Below, piece by piece: positions 18,768-27,784 of a stretch of DNA of 64,000 bases. Location: contig JBOHWL010000192.1 of NCBI GenBank assembly GCA_050736615.1, forward strand, positions 1 through 64,000, given 5' to 3'. Source of the stretch: JBOHWJ01 sp050736615 (lineage in GTDB: Bacteria > Desulfobacterota > Binatia > Binatales > Binataceae). The position numbers and the translations under genes are program-made. The notes beneath the pieces are model-generated. The model was not told where the DNA came from and did no database searches. It was given only the letters and a program-made list of their open reading frames with translations. How positions within the stretch are numbered: the first letter of the stretch is position 1; each line of letters starts with the position of its first letter.

Positions 18768-20441
18768 TCACCCCGCTTCGGCTTCGACTTTTTCGTCCTC
18801 GCGGTCGGGATGAGCGAGGTCCCACAACGGACGGCGTCCCTTCACCGGCGGAACCCGGTCGAAATTCTTTTCCGGCGGTGGTGAGGTGGTCGCCCATTCC
18901 AAAGTCCATGCGCCCCAGGGATTATCGCCCGCGGCTTCGCCGTACCTCATGCTGATATACAGGTTCCACATGAAGATCATCACCGAAATGCCTAGCAGAT
19001 AAGCTCCGGCGGTTGAGATCATGTTCATCGCGCCCCATCCGGGTAAAGCTGGATAGGTGAATACCCGCCGCGGCATCCCCTCCAGCCCAAGAATGTGCTG
19101 CACCATAAAGGTAAGATTGAAGCCGACCAGCGTGACCCAGAAGTGCAGTTTCCCCCATTTTTCATTTAACATTCGTCCGTTAATTTTGGGAAACCAATAG
19201 TAAATGCCGGCGAAAAGGGCGAAGACGGTGCCTCCGAATAGTACATAATGAATATGCGCCACCACGTAATAGGTATCCGTCATTTGCCAGTCGATCGGCA
19301 CCACGGCGAAGCTCACGCCCGACAGGCCGCCGATGGTGAACATGATAAGGAAGCCGAGCGCGAACAGCATCGATGTGGTGAAGCGAATCCTGCCGCCCCA
19401 CATGGTCGCGATCCAGTTGAATATCTTGACTCCGGTGGGCAGCGCGATCGCCATGCTGGCGGCGCCGAAGAAGAGCACGGCGGTATGGCCCAGGCCCACC
19501 GCGAACATGTGATGCGCCCACACCGTCATGCTGAGAAACGCAATCGCCACCGTCGAGGCGGCCACGAATTCGTAGCCGTAGATCGGCTTGCCTGAAAACA
19601 CCGGAATGACTTCCGAGATGATGCCGAACGCGGGCAGAATCATGATGTACACTTCGGGGTGACCGAACGCCCAAAACACATGTTGCCACAGCAGCGCCGA
19701 GCCGCCCGAAGAGGGCGTGAAGAAATGCGCGCTTAGCTGCCGGTCGATTAGCAGCATCACCAGCGCCGCGTTCAAATAAGGCATCACCGTCACGATCAAA
19801 AGTGAATTGATCAGCGTCATCCAGACGAACAGCGGCAGCCGCCGAATGCTCATGCCGGGCGCGCGCAAGCATATAGTGGTCGTCACCAGATTTATCGCGG
19901 CGGTCAGGGTGCCTATGCCAATTCCCAGCAACCCAAGAATCCAGTAGTCAACTCCAGGCCCGTAGGAAAACGCTCTTTCACTCAACGGCGCGTACGCAAA
20001 CCATCCCATCGCCGGCGCCCCGCCCAGATTGAGGCCGCCGGTGACGAAGCTGAAATAGAGCATCACGCCGCCGAAAATCTGCGCCCAGAAACTCAGCGCG
20101 TTAAGCCGCGGGAAGGCCATATCGCGCGCGCCGATCATCAGCGGCACCATGTAGGTGCCGAACCCGATCAGCATCGGCACCAGCACCAGGAAAACCATGG
20201 TGGTGCCATGCATCGTGAAGACCGAGTTGTACCATTCCGGGCTGACCATGCGATTGTTGGGCGCAATCAACTGCGTGCGCATCACCAGCGCTTCAATCCC
20301 GCCGCACAGAAAGAAAATGAAGGCGCCGAACAGGTACATGATGCCGATCTGCTTGTGATCGACCGACGCAATCCAGCTCAGCCAGCCCTCGTGTTCGGTA
20401 ATTACCGCGCCGGAGGCCTCTTCGAACGTGACCTGTCTCAT
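18768..20441 (-). CDS. Cytochrome c oxidase subunit I (caa3-type, A1)
   Basis: 557 residues, catalytic haem-copper subunit with twelve membrane helices. The active-site motif FGHPEVYI supplies the CuB histidine, the proton-gating glutamate and the cross-linked tyrosine, and marks an A1-type enzyme. CuB histidines are in VWAHHMF. The D-channel aspartate is in GARDMAFPRLN and the K-channel lysine in FSGKPIYGY. It overlaps subunit II by 4 bases (ATGA type), so the two are translationally coupled. Confidence 0.96.
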   Translation of the reverse strand: MRQVTFEEASGAVITEHEGWLSWIASVDHKQIGIMYLFGAFIFFLCGGIEALVMRTQLIAPNNRMVSPEWYNSVFTMHGTTMVFLVLVPMLIGFGTYMVPLMIGARDMAFPRLNALSFWAQIFGGVMLYFSFVTGGLNLGGAPAMGWFAYAPLSERAFSYGPGVDYWILGLLGIGIGTLTAAINLVTTTICLRAPGMSIRRLPLFVWMTLINSLLIVTVMPYLNAALVMLLIDRQLSAHFFTPSSGGSALLWQHVFWAFGHPEVYIMILPAFGIISEVIPVFSGKPIYGYEFVAASTVAIAFLSMTVWAHHMFAVGLGHTAVLFFGAASMAIALPTGVKIFNWIATMWGGRIRFTTSMLFALGFLIMFTIGGLSGVSFAVVPIDWQMTDTYYVVAHIHYVLFGGTVFALFAGIYYWFPKINGRMLNEKWGKLHFWVTLVGFNLTFMVQHILGLEGMPRRVFTYPALPGWGAMNMISTAGAYLLGISVMIFMWNLYISMRYGEAAGDNPWGAWTLEWATTSPPPEKNFDRVPPVKGRRPLWDLAHPDREDEKVEAEAG

Positions 20442-21391
20442 TTGAGGGTCTCCAGATAAGCCGTCAGCGCCTTCACATCGTTATGGCTGAGCCTCAAGTC
20501 GGGCATATGACTGCCCGGCTTGAACTGATTGGGGTTGTGCAGCCACGCGGCCAGATTCAATGGACTGTTTTCCACCGCGCCGGCCGCGAGGATCGAACGG
20601 CTGGCGACGTGCGTGAGGTCTGGCCCGATCATCTGGTTCGCCGCCGTTCCTTCAATCGTGTGACAGTTGGCGCAGGTGCGTTGCTGAAACAGCTTGGCGC
20701 CTTCGATGGCGAGACGCGTGGCGGGCGCCGGCGGAATCGCCAGATTAGCTTTGACCCAGGCGTCGAATTCCGCCTGCGGTTGCGCCACCACGATAAACCG
20801 CATCCACGCGTGCTCGGTGCCGCAGAACTCCGCGCACGCACCCAAATATCGCCCCGGCTTGCTCGCCTCGAGCCAGATATGATTCGGATGGCCGGGCACT
20901 ACATCAGACTTGCGCGCCAGTTCCGGAACCCAGAAGTCGTGGATCACATCGGCCGATTTCAACTCAACCAACCACGGCTTACCCACGGGTATGTGAATTT
21001 CATTGGCGGTGACCACGCCCGACTTGAGATAATCCGCCTCCCACCACCACTGATGGCCGACTACGAGAAGGTTGGGTTTTCGGCCGGCCGGCACATAAGG
21101 ATCGGAGTGATGAATCGTAATGACCATCAGGATGAAGAGTACGACCAGGCACGCCGCCGGAATCAATGTCCAGGCGATTTCCAGCGCGTTCCAGCCGAAA
21201 ATCTGTTTAGCTTCCGGCGCACCTGGACGGTCGCGGAAGCGGATGATCATGTAAAAGACCAGAAACGTGACCAGGGCCAGGATCACCAGCAGGAAAATCG
21301 AGGTGCCCAAAAAAAGCTGGCTGATAGCTTTGGCTTGAGGTGAGACCGGACTGAAAACGGCCGATGTATTCGAGGTATACAGTCCTGGCAT
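20438..21391 (-). CDS. Cytochrome c oxidase subunit II with fused cytochrome c
   Basis: 317 residues. Two N-terminal membrane helices are followed by the CuA domain (VIHDFWVPELARK with one ligand histidine, then CAEFCGTEHAWM with the cysteines, histidine and methionine). The C-terminal 90 residues carry a cytochrome c domain (CANCHTIEG, with ligand methionine in GSHMPDLR). This is the caa3 arrangement, in which the electron donor is tethered to the oxidase. First gene of the respiratory operon; the promoter should lie in 21392-21679. Confidence 0.95.
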   Translation of the reverse strand: MPGLYTSNTSAVFSPVSPQAKAISQLFLGTSIFLLVILALVTFLVFYMIIRFRDRPGAPEAKQIFGWNALEIAWTLIPAACLVVLFILMVITIHHSDPYVPAGRKPNLLVVGHQWWWEADYLKSGVVTANEIHIPVGKPWLVELKSADVIHDFWVPELARKSDVVPGHPNHIWLEASKPGRYLGACAEFCGTEHAWMRFIVVAQPQAEFDAWVKANLAIPPAPATRLAIEGAKLFQQRTCANCHTIEGTAANQMIGPDLTHVASRSILAAGAVENSPLNLAAWLHNPNQFKPGSHMPDLRLSHNDVKALTAYLETLK

Positions 21392-21679
21392 CTATCCTTG
21401 ACCTGTTCCCGGAAGCAAACACCGCCGCGATCACTCTGATCCCGCCAGAATCGTCAACGGCCGCGAAAAAATCTATCGCCCGCACCATCGGCGCGCAAGT
21501 GACTATGCCGCCGGCGGACAAGCGCGCCACCCGCAGGAGGCGCTGATCGCCCGTGAATGCGCGTGGCGTGTGATAACGATTGATTCCAATCGCTGATTAT
21601 GGAAAAGCACAGATGGGGTCGCAGTGTATACAATTTGTGTCAGCGATTCGGCCAGCCCGAGTGGCCGGGGAGACCGAAG

Positions 21680-22804
21680 ATGGCGGAGCATTCATCCAAT
21701 CAGACCAAGCTCAATCCACCTTTTCGGGCGGAACACATCGGCAGCATGCTGCGCCCGCCGGAGTTGTTGGCGGCGTTCAAGGCGCATCGCCGTGCCGCGA
21801 TGGATCACAACGCCTTGCGCGAAGTCCAGGACCGCTGCATCGTCGAAGTAATCCGGCTGCTGGAAGAGGCGGGGCTCGAATCGATTACCGACGGCGAGTT
21901 TCGCCGCGGCTCATGGGCTTATGGCTTCGTCGAAGCGCTCGACGGTTTCATCAACTGCCCCTCTCCATGGAAATTCCATGACGACGAGGGCACAGCGTAC
22001 GATATCGAGACCTGTTACGCGACTGCGAAGCTCAGGCGCACGCGGGGAATCACCACCGATGATTTTGAATTCGTGCGCCGCCATACGGCGCGCACTCCGA
22101 AGATCACGATGCCGTCGCCAAGCTTTATGCATTTCTTTCCGGGCACGGCCTGCGCCGACCCGGCTGTTTATCGCGACGGCGATGAATTCTGGGAAGACTT
22201 GCTGCGCGTCTACCAGGAGGAAATCGCGGCGCTGGCAGCGCTCGACGCAACCTATCTGCAGCTCGACGAAGTCCCCCAGGCGATGCTGTGTGACGCCAGC
22301 ATCCGCGCGCAGACGCGGACGCTCGGCTTTGACCCTGGGCGGCTCAGCATGAAGTATATCGACGGCGTTAACCGTATTTTGAAAGCGCGGTCGGCGACGA
22401 TGACCGTCGGCATGCACCTGTGCCGCGGCAATTTCCGTTCGCGATGGCTGGCGCGTGGCGGTTACGAAGCTGTGGCCGAGCGCCTGTTCAACGAAACGGA
22501 AGTCGACGGATTCTTCCTCGAATATGACAGCGAGCGCGCCGGCGATTTCACTCCGCTGCGCTTCATGCCTCGGCACAAATTCGCGGTCCTCGGGCTGGTC
22601 AGTTCCAAAACTCCGAAGCTCGAGGACAAGCGCGCGCTGCGCGGACGCATCGACGAGGCCAGCCGTTATCTGCCGCTCGAGCGCCTCGCCTTGAGTCCAC
22701 AATGCGGTTTCGCGAGCACGGTTGGTGGCAATACGCTCTCAATCGAGGACGAGCGGGCGAAGCTGCGCCTGATTAGTGAAGTCGCGGCCGAAGTTTGGCG
22801 ATGA
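21680..22804 (+). CDS. MetE C-terminal-like (cobalamin-independent methionine synthase II family) protein
   Basis: 374 residues from ATG 21680 (MAEHSSNQ), preceded by GGGGAG; the frame is open further upstream but without similarity. It is a single MetE-type barrel with zinc ligands in MHLCRGNF (His, Cys) and LSPQCGFAS (Cys). The family N-terminus RAEHIGSMLRPPELL is present. It is a distant paralogue of 10428-11591 and more like the subgroup often labelled 5-methyltetrahydropteroyltriglutamate-homocysteine methyltransferase-like. True substrate unknown. It is divergent from the respiratory operon. Confidence 0.83.
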   Translation: MAEHSSNQTKLNPPFRAEHIGSMLRPPELLAAFKAHRRAAMDHNALREVQDRCIVEVIRLLEEAGLESITDGEFRRGSWAYGFVEALDGFINCPSPWKFHDDEGTAYDIETCYATAKLRRTRGITTDDFEFVRRHTARTPKITMPSPSFMHFFPGTACADPAVYRDGDEFWEDLLRVYQEEIAALAALDATYLQLDEVPQAMLCDASIRAQTRTLGFDPGRLSMKYIDGVNRILKARSATMTVGMHLCRGNFRSRWLARGGYEAVAERLFNETEVDGFFLEYDSERAGDFTPLRFMPRHKFAVLGLVSSKTPKLEDKRALRGRIDEASRYLPLERLALSPQCGFASTVGGNTLSIEDERAKLRLISEVAAEVWR

Positions 22805-23105
22805 ACCAGCATTCCATGCCGGCGGCCGGAACAGCGCGCTCGCGCTGCTCGAATGTTTTGCACAAACGAAATGAATTAGGCGGACGCTGTGCCAAAAAAG
22901 ACGGCGGGCGATTGCGAAGCCATCCGCCGCTTGATTCAATTTTGTCTGTCCGAATCAGGAAACGATGCTCGAATCGGCAATTTGACTTTTAGGATGACAA
23001 AGAACTTCGTCTTCCCCTTTGTGCGAACGATTGCAACTAACGCGAGCGCTCTTCCGAACCGCCGGCATGGAATGCCCCAGCGGCCAGACAAACGGAGATC
23101 CCCTC
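22805..23105. other. Intergenic, no gene seen
   Basis: About 300 bases with only short overlapping reading frames lacking similarity or good ribosome binding sites. It probably contains the promoter of the small lipoprotein gene, though no clear promoter boxes stand out. Confidence 0.4.
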
Positions 23106-23393
23106 ATGTCCCGATCCGCTACTTCCATACCGCACCTAATCTTGATCGGAGGAAGCCTCGCTCTGCTGGTGTCGCTTGGCGGTTGCGCCGCACGGTTCAA
23201 AGATACCGCCCGGAATAATCCGGAATGCGCCACCGCAGCGCAAATCCGGCCGTCCAAAGTCAACGACTGCCTGTCCGGCACGCGCCATCGAGACGAATTT
23301 AACACCTGTCTGGCTAGCCGCGGCGTACCGCCATGGCAACTCAAGCGCTTCAACGGTTGTATCGACGCCCGTCGTCATAGCGGCATCTTTTAG
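23106..23393 (+). CDS. Small cysteine-rich lipoprotein
   Basis: 95 residues from ATG 23106. It has a signal peptide with a canonical lipobox (SLGGC), followed by about 65 residues with four cysteines (NPEC, NDC, NTC, NGC). Even spacing suggests two disulphides, of the kind seen in twin CX(n)C helical hairpin proteins, but this is only a pattern. No family recognised. It is convergent with the MMPL exporter, with 32 bases between the stops. Confidence 0.6.
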   Translation: MSRSATSIPHLILIGGSLALLVSLGGCAARFKDTARNNPECATAAQIRPSKVNDCLSGTRHRDEFNTCLASRGVPPWQLKRFNGCIDARRHSGIF

Positions 23394-23425
23394 TTAGCCA
23401 GGTCCGCGCGACAGCCGCATGATTC

Positions 23426-25858
23426 TCAGCCGGCCGCCGCCGTGCGCTCGCGCGCCGTGGCGCCTTCATATTTCGCCACAAACCGCGGCCGCCACCAGGA
23501 TACGAACGAAGGTAGAATCAAAACGCCCGCGATCATGTTGGTGAACATCAGGAAAATCAACAGCAGGCTCATCTCGTTGTGAAACATGATGGGTGAAAAC
23601 GCCCACGGCAGCACACCGCCGACCATTACCGCAAAGGTGCTGAACACGGCGCTGCCGGTGGTCTTGAAGGCTGTCAAAATCGCGCCATCAACACTCATGC
23701 CGTTGATAACTTCGTCGCGTACGCGGGCGATGGTATAGATGCCGTAGTCCACGCCCAGGCCTATGCCTAGCGAGATCACCGGTATCGTATCGATGGTGAT
23801 ACCGATATTGCGGCCGTTCATGTAAACGAAGGCGCCGAAATTGGCCATAATACATGAGACGATAAACAGACCGGCCGCGACCAGCGACTGAAACGTCACC
23901 GCGCAAAACAGAAAGATGATCGCCAGAACTACGGTGATATTGAGAAAATCGAGCTGGTAGAGCACATCATTCGCCGCCAGATATAAGCCCGCCTCACCGC
24001 CGAGATAATGCACCTGGATATGGCTCAGTGCTGGATCGCTCGCCACGCGCGAGGCGATGAAACTACGGATATCGGCGCGTACCCGATTCAAACGATCGTA
24101 GGTGTGGTCGGGCAACAGCACGCGAATACATGAGTTGGTCATATGGGGCGAATAAGCGAAGAATCGTTGAATCTCGCCCGGCGCGGTGCCCGCGAAGAAC
24201 ATATACCACAAGTTCCCGCCCAGCTCGGTGCCGCTGGGAATCATGCGGTATTTCGGAAAACCATAATGGAAAATCGAATTTAGTGGCTTGATCGCTATGC
24301 TGGCGAAGGAAACCACCGCGGACGCATCGCCGCGCTTGACCAGATACGCCCCCATATCGTCGGTCATCCGCAGCACGTCGGGTCCGATAGCTGACTGCGG
24401 GTTGGGGTAATCATAGGGCGTGGTCAGCACCACCCAGCCTTCGTCGGTCGGAAAAAACTTGGCGATTTCGGCGATATCTTGATTGACCTTGGCGCCGGGA
24501 CGATAAAGCGGCGTGCCGATGGTGTTGTAGCCGATATGCGCGCGCTTACCCGAAAAGATGCCGAAGATGATAAAAGCCGCGCCGCCCGCCAGCAACACCG
24601 TGCGGATGATTCCAGGCGTGATGGGCACATGCTCGAGCCATTCGATCGCGCCGTTGAACGGTTTCCAGAACGCCTCGTTGACGGAACGTGGCCATAGACG
24701 CCGTTCCTTGATGCTCGGGCGCGGCAGGTAGCTCATGAAGATCGGCTGGAAAATGAACACCATGGTAAGACTGGCCGCCAGCCACACCGCGCCGCCCAGG
24801 CCAATCTCCTTGAGCGCCGGAATTCCGCCGAAGGAAATGAAAATGATTCCGGAGATATCGGCCGCGATCGCAAGCGCCCCCGGCGGCAGCATCAGGTCAG
24901 TGGTGACGGCGCAGGCGGCTTGCTTGTCGTTAAGCCGATCCAGTTCATCGTAATAGCGGCCCTGCCATTGAATCCCATGGCTCAAGTCGCGCGCGCTCAA
25001 GATGAACGGGATAACCATCATCACGGGGTCGAAGTTGTAGCCCATCAAGCTGACAAACCCGAGGCCCCACAAAGCCGAAAAGGAACCGGTCAGCGCGGGC
25101 GCCCACCAACTGCTGCGCTCGCCCAGGCACATATATAAGAGGATCAGCATCACCGCGATCGAGACGAAGAAAATGATCGAGATGCGCGGCAGATAGTAAT
25201 AGCTCCAGCCGGCGATGACCGGTTCGCCGGCAACATAAATCGAGGTATTGGCGTTCTGGTATTTGTGAATTATCGCCTGGATGTCCTTGAACAACAGGGC
25301 GTAATTGAGCGTATTCTCGCTGAACGCGGCGGTTATCAAGGCGCCCTTCAAATCGCCCGTCACCAGCCCCGCGACTGGCTCGCGATGGGCCATCACCTTG
25401 TGCCGCAATTCTTCGATACCGGCGGCCGTGGTTGGCACGTTGGGATACATGAACGTGCGCGAGATTATCGCGCCCGGCACCGCCTCGGCGTAGGCCACGC
25501 GATACGAGGCCAGCGAGAAAATTTCGTTGTGGTCGACACCGGGCAGGATGTTGACCTCGCGGGTGATGTCCTGGATGTCCTTGAGGGTCTTGTAATTAAA
25601 GATGTCGCCCTGTTTGACCCGCAGCATCAACGCAAGCTTTTGCGCGCCGCCATACTGATACGAGTACTTGCGGTAAAGCTTAACGTCTTCATGTTGAGCC
25701 GGGAAAAAATTCTCGAATTTGGTCGCAATTCGAACATGCGCGGCCCAGTACCCCATGAAGGCGGTAATGCCGAGCAAGACAATCCCTATGATCGCCCGAT
25801 GCCGCAGAACAAACTCGCCGACGTGCAGCGTCTTGCCGCTCGTGCTTGATGCCATCAA
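23426..25858 (-). CDS. MMPL/RND-superfamily exporter
   Basis: 810 residues with the duplicated RND layout: one helix, a large periplasmic loop, five or six helices, then the same again. The second half ends in GIGLGVDYGIYTIARVRDE, the typical RND signature. Loop segments such as KFENFFPAQHEDV and NILPGVDH resemble the exporters found with DUF1302/DUF1329 proteins in steroid and hydrophobic-compound clusters. Substrate unknown; a lipid or hydrophobic molecule is likely. It has no membrane-fusion protein nearby and is not clearly HpnN. Confidence 0.85.
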   Translation of the reverse strand: MMASSTSGKTLHVGEFVLRHRAIIGIVLLGITAFMGYWAAHVRIATKFENFFPAQHEDVKLYRKYSYQYGGAQKLALMLRVKQGDIFNYKTLKDIQDITREVNILPGVDHNEIFSLASYRVAYAEAVPGAIISRTFMYPNVPTTAAGIEELRHKVMAHREPVAGLVTGDLKGALITAAFSENTLNYALLFKDIQAIIHKYQNANTSIYVAGEPVIAGWSYYYLPRISIIFFVSIAVMLILLYMCLGERSSWWAPALTGSFSALWGLGFVSLMGYNFDPVMMVIPFILSARDLSHGIQWQGRYYDELDRLNDKQAACAVTTDLMLPPGALAIAADISGIIFISFGGIPALKEIGLGGAVWLAASLTMVFIFQPIFMSYLPRPSIKERRLWPRSVNEAFWKPFNGAIEWLEHVPITPGIIRTVLLAGGAAFIIFGIFSGKRAHIGYNTIGTPLYRPGAKVNQDIAEIAKFFPTDEGWVVLTTPYDYPNPQSAIGPDVLRMTDDMGAYLVKRGDASAVVSFASIAIKPLNSIFHYGFPKYRMIPSGTELGGNLWYMFFAGTAPGEIQRFFAYSPHMTNSCIRVLLPDHTYDRLNRVRADIRSFIASRVASDPALSHIQVHYLGGEAGLYLAANDVLYQLDFLNITVVLAIIFLFCAVTFQSLVAAGLFIVSCIMANFGAFVYMNGRNIGITIDTIPVISLGIGLGVDYGIYTIARVRDEVINGMSVDGAILTAFKTTGSAVFSTFAVMVGGVLPWAFSPIMFHNEMSLLLIFLMFTNMIAGVLILPSFVSWWRPRFVAKYEGATARERTAAAG

Positions 25859-26053
25859 CTAGTTCTCCCGTTGTCCCACTCGGTGCGCAGGGATTTTTCG
25901 CCACGCATCCGCCGCGACCCCCCGATCTCCGACGCACCGCAAACATTCTGACGTATCATCCCATAACGGGCATCGCAAGGCGGCTAAATTTATGCTTCAC
26001 TTGTCCACCACGAGCATCTGAGGCAGGGTCCTAGTTATGCCGGCGCAGACGCG

Positions 26054-26536
26054 GTGCGGCTCAGAATACCTTCACAATGCGTCCACAAAGCGCATATGGG
26101 AAGCTCCCTCGACGCAAAACCGCCGTGTAAGTTCACAGCGCGCGAACTCATCAGGCGCAGCCAAGCGCCATATCAGGTTCCACAATATACAAATCCGGGC
26201 GGAGACTGGCAGTATTCGCATACGAATTTCGTGATGCTGGGCTCAATCCCGCAGAAAGTCACCGGCCGGAAATACGGCACGCTGGTCTCAGATCTGATCA
26301 CGAAACCGCGAGGGCTACAGAATACCATCTTTCCCTCCACGCCCAAGGTTCAAAAACCGGTGCTACACGCCTTTACCTCCGAGCGCGGAGTATACGACGT
26401 AAATCGATCCGTTTGTCCCTCTCGTTCACCTGAAAATGGCAAGATCTTTGCTCTAGTTGGCGGAACCTTCTTGAGAAACAAGGATTCCGTCATTCAGATA
26501 GCGCTGACCTACTGTCAAAGCTCCGTGACTTTTTAG
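26054..26536 (+). pseudogene. Remnant of a serine hydrolase (class C beta-lactamase-like)
   Basis: The frame from about 26130 to 26420 matches the middle of the beta-lactamase/D-alanyl-D-alanine-carboxypeptidase family: FTARELIRRS, then PGGDWQYSHTNFVMLG (normally PGTxWxYSNTNYVLLG, with the Y-S-N catalytic tyrosine motif), then a PRGLQNTIFP segment. The usual Asn of Y-S-N is changed to His. The part holding the S-x-x-K nucleophile is missing upstream and the C-terminal half is replaced by unrelated sequence. It is therefore a decayed fragment and not expected to be active. Confidence 0.65.
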
Positions 26537-26592
26537 AAATTTCCGTCGATTGACGTTGGCGTGCGCCGACGCATCGTGGTTTAGGATTGGAG

Positions 26593-27720
26593 ATGAGTAA
26601 TACGCGCCAACGTGACTTTCGACTCGATTTTTGCCGCGGACTGGCCTTGATTATTATTTTTATCGATCACGTTCCCAACAATCCGCTGTCGAATTTCACT
26701 CTGCGAAATTTCTCGTTCTGCGATGCGGCCGAAATTTTCGTTCTAATTTCCGGCATGGCTTCATATCTGGCTTATGGCTCGCGTTTCGACCAGCATGGAT
26801 TTCTCCACTGCGCCAAAGCGATTGGAAAACGCTGGATTAGAGTCTACTTCGCGCATCTGATTCTGTTTGCCACCGTTGCGGGTTTCGTGCTACTCGCGTC
26901 GCACTATTTTTATGGCGCCGATTATGTTGGGTCGCTCAAGCTGGATTGGCTGGTGCGAGAGCCGCAAAAGGCGGCAGCCTCGGCACTGACCCTCACGTAC
27001 TTGCCGCGCTTGTTGGATATTCTGCCGCTCTATTTGGTGCTGCTGGGAGTGGCTCCGCTCTTCATACTGATGGTTAAACGAGACTATCGCGTCGCTCTGA
27101 CTGTATCGGGCGCGCTTTATCTCGCGACCTGGATGAGCGGCTGGAATCTCCACGCGGGGGAAGGCCGCGACTGGTACTTCGATCCGTTCGCATGGCAATT
27201 TTTGTACGTGCTTGGCATGGCCGTGTGCCATCTGAGCCGCAACGCCGCTGGCAGACCGCGATGGGACAAACTGTGGCTGTCGGCCGCGGTCGGATTTTTA
27301 GCTTTCGCGCTTTTCATCGGATGGTTGGCCAACGGCGTCGGTATCACGCACGCGGCTCCGGTGTCTTACGTTTGGCCGGCCGACAAAACCTTCTTATCGC
27401 CATTGCGGGTGATCAACGTAATCGCATTATTGTATGTCTTCGGCTATTTCGTCTCGCCTCAAGCTCCTTGGCTGAAAACCTGGCTCGCCGGCCTGTTCCG
27501 CGCGTGCGGGCGCCATTCATTATCCGTCTATGGCTTCGGCGTAGTGCTGAGCTGCGCCGGTTACGTGGTGATGAGCGAGAGCCAAGCGAATCCGCTGGCG
27601 AGCGTCATAGTAAATTCGTCTGGTATCGCCGTCACAATTCTGCTGGCGCTGGCACTCGACTGGCGAAAAGGAAAGGTGGTGACGGCCGCAAGCGCGGCGC
27701 CAATAAAGGCCGCCGTCTGA
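26593..27720 (+). CDS. OpgC-like integral membrane acyltransferase
   Basis: 375 residues with about ten membrane helices. It begins RQRDFRLDFCRGLALIIIFIDHVP, the OpgC pattern with an arginine/aspartate pair near the first helix; OpgC adds succinyl groups to osmoregulated periplasmic glucans. The glucan synthesis genes opgG/opgH are not nearby, so the acceptor may differ. ATG 26593 follows GGA at six bases spacing and is preferred to TTG 26587. Confidence 0.78.
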   Translation: MSNTRQRDFRLDFCRGLALIIIFIDHVPNNPLSNFTLRNFSFCDAAEIFVLISGMASYLAYGSRFDQHGFLHCAKAIGKRWIRVYFAHLILFATVAGFVLLASHYFYGADYVGSLKLDWLVREPQKAAASALTLTYLPRLLDILPLYLVLLGVAPLFILMVKRDYRVALTVSGALYLATWMSGWNLHAGEGRDWYFDPFAWQFLYVLGMAVCHLSRNAAGRPRWDKLWLSAAVGFLAFALFIGWLANGVGITHAAPVSYVWPADKTFLSPLRVINVIALLYVFGYFVSPQAPWLKTWLAGLFRACGRHSLSVYGFGVVLSCAGYVVMSESQANPLASVIVNSSGIAVTILLALALDWRKGKVVTAASAAPIKAAV

Positions 27721-27784
27721 TGGCTCCGGCCGAATGCCTTATTTGCGCAACGCGCGGTACCGAATCGGTTGAGCTTGCTCGCGA

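Noticed and set aside
20483..21343. 286-codon frame opposite cox subunit II
   Set aside because: Shadow of a well supported gene.
23426..25858. HpnN hopanoid transporter
   Set aside because: Same superfamily, but the loop sequences look more like DUF1302/DUF1329-associated exporters and it is 14 kb from the hopanoid genes.
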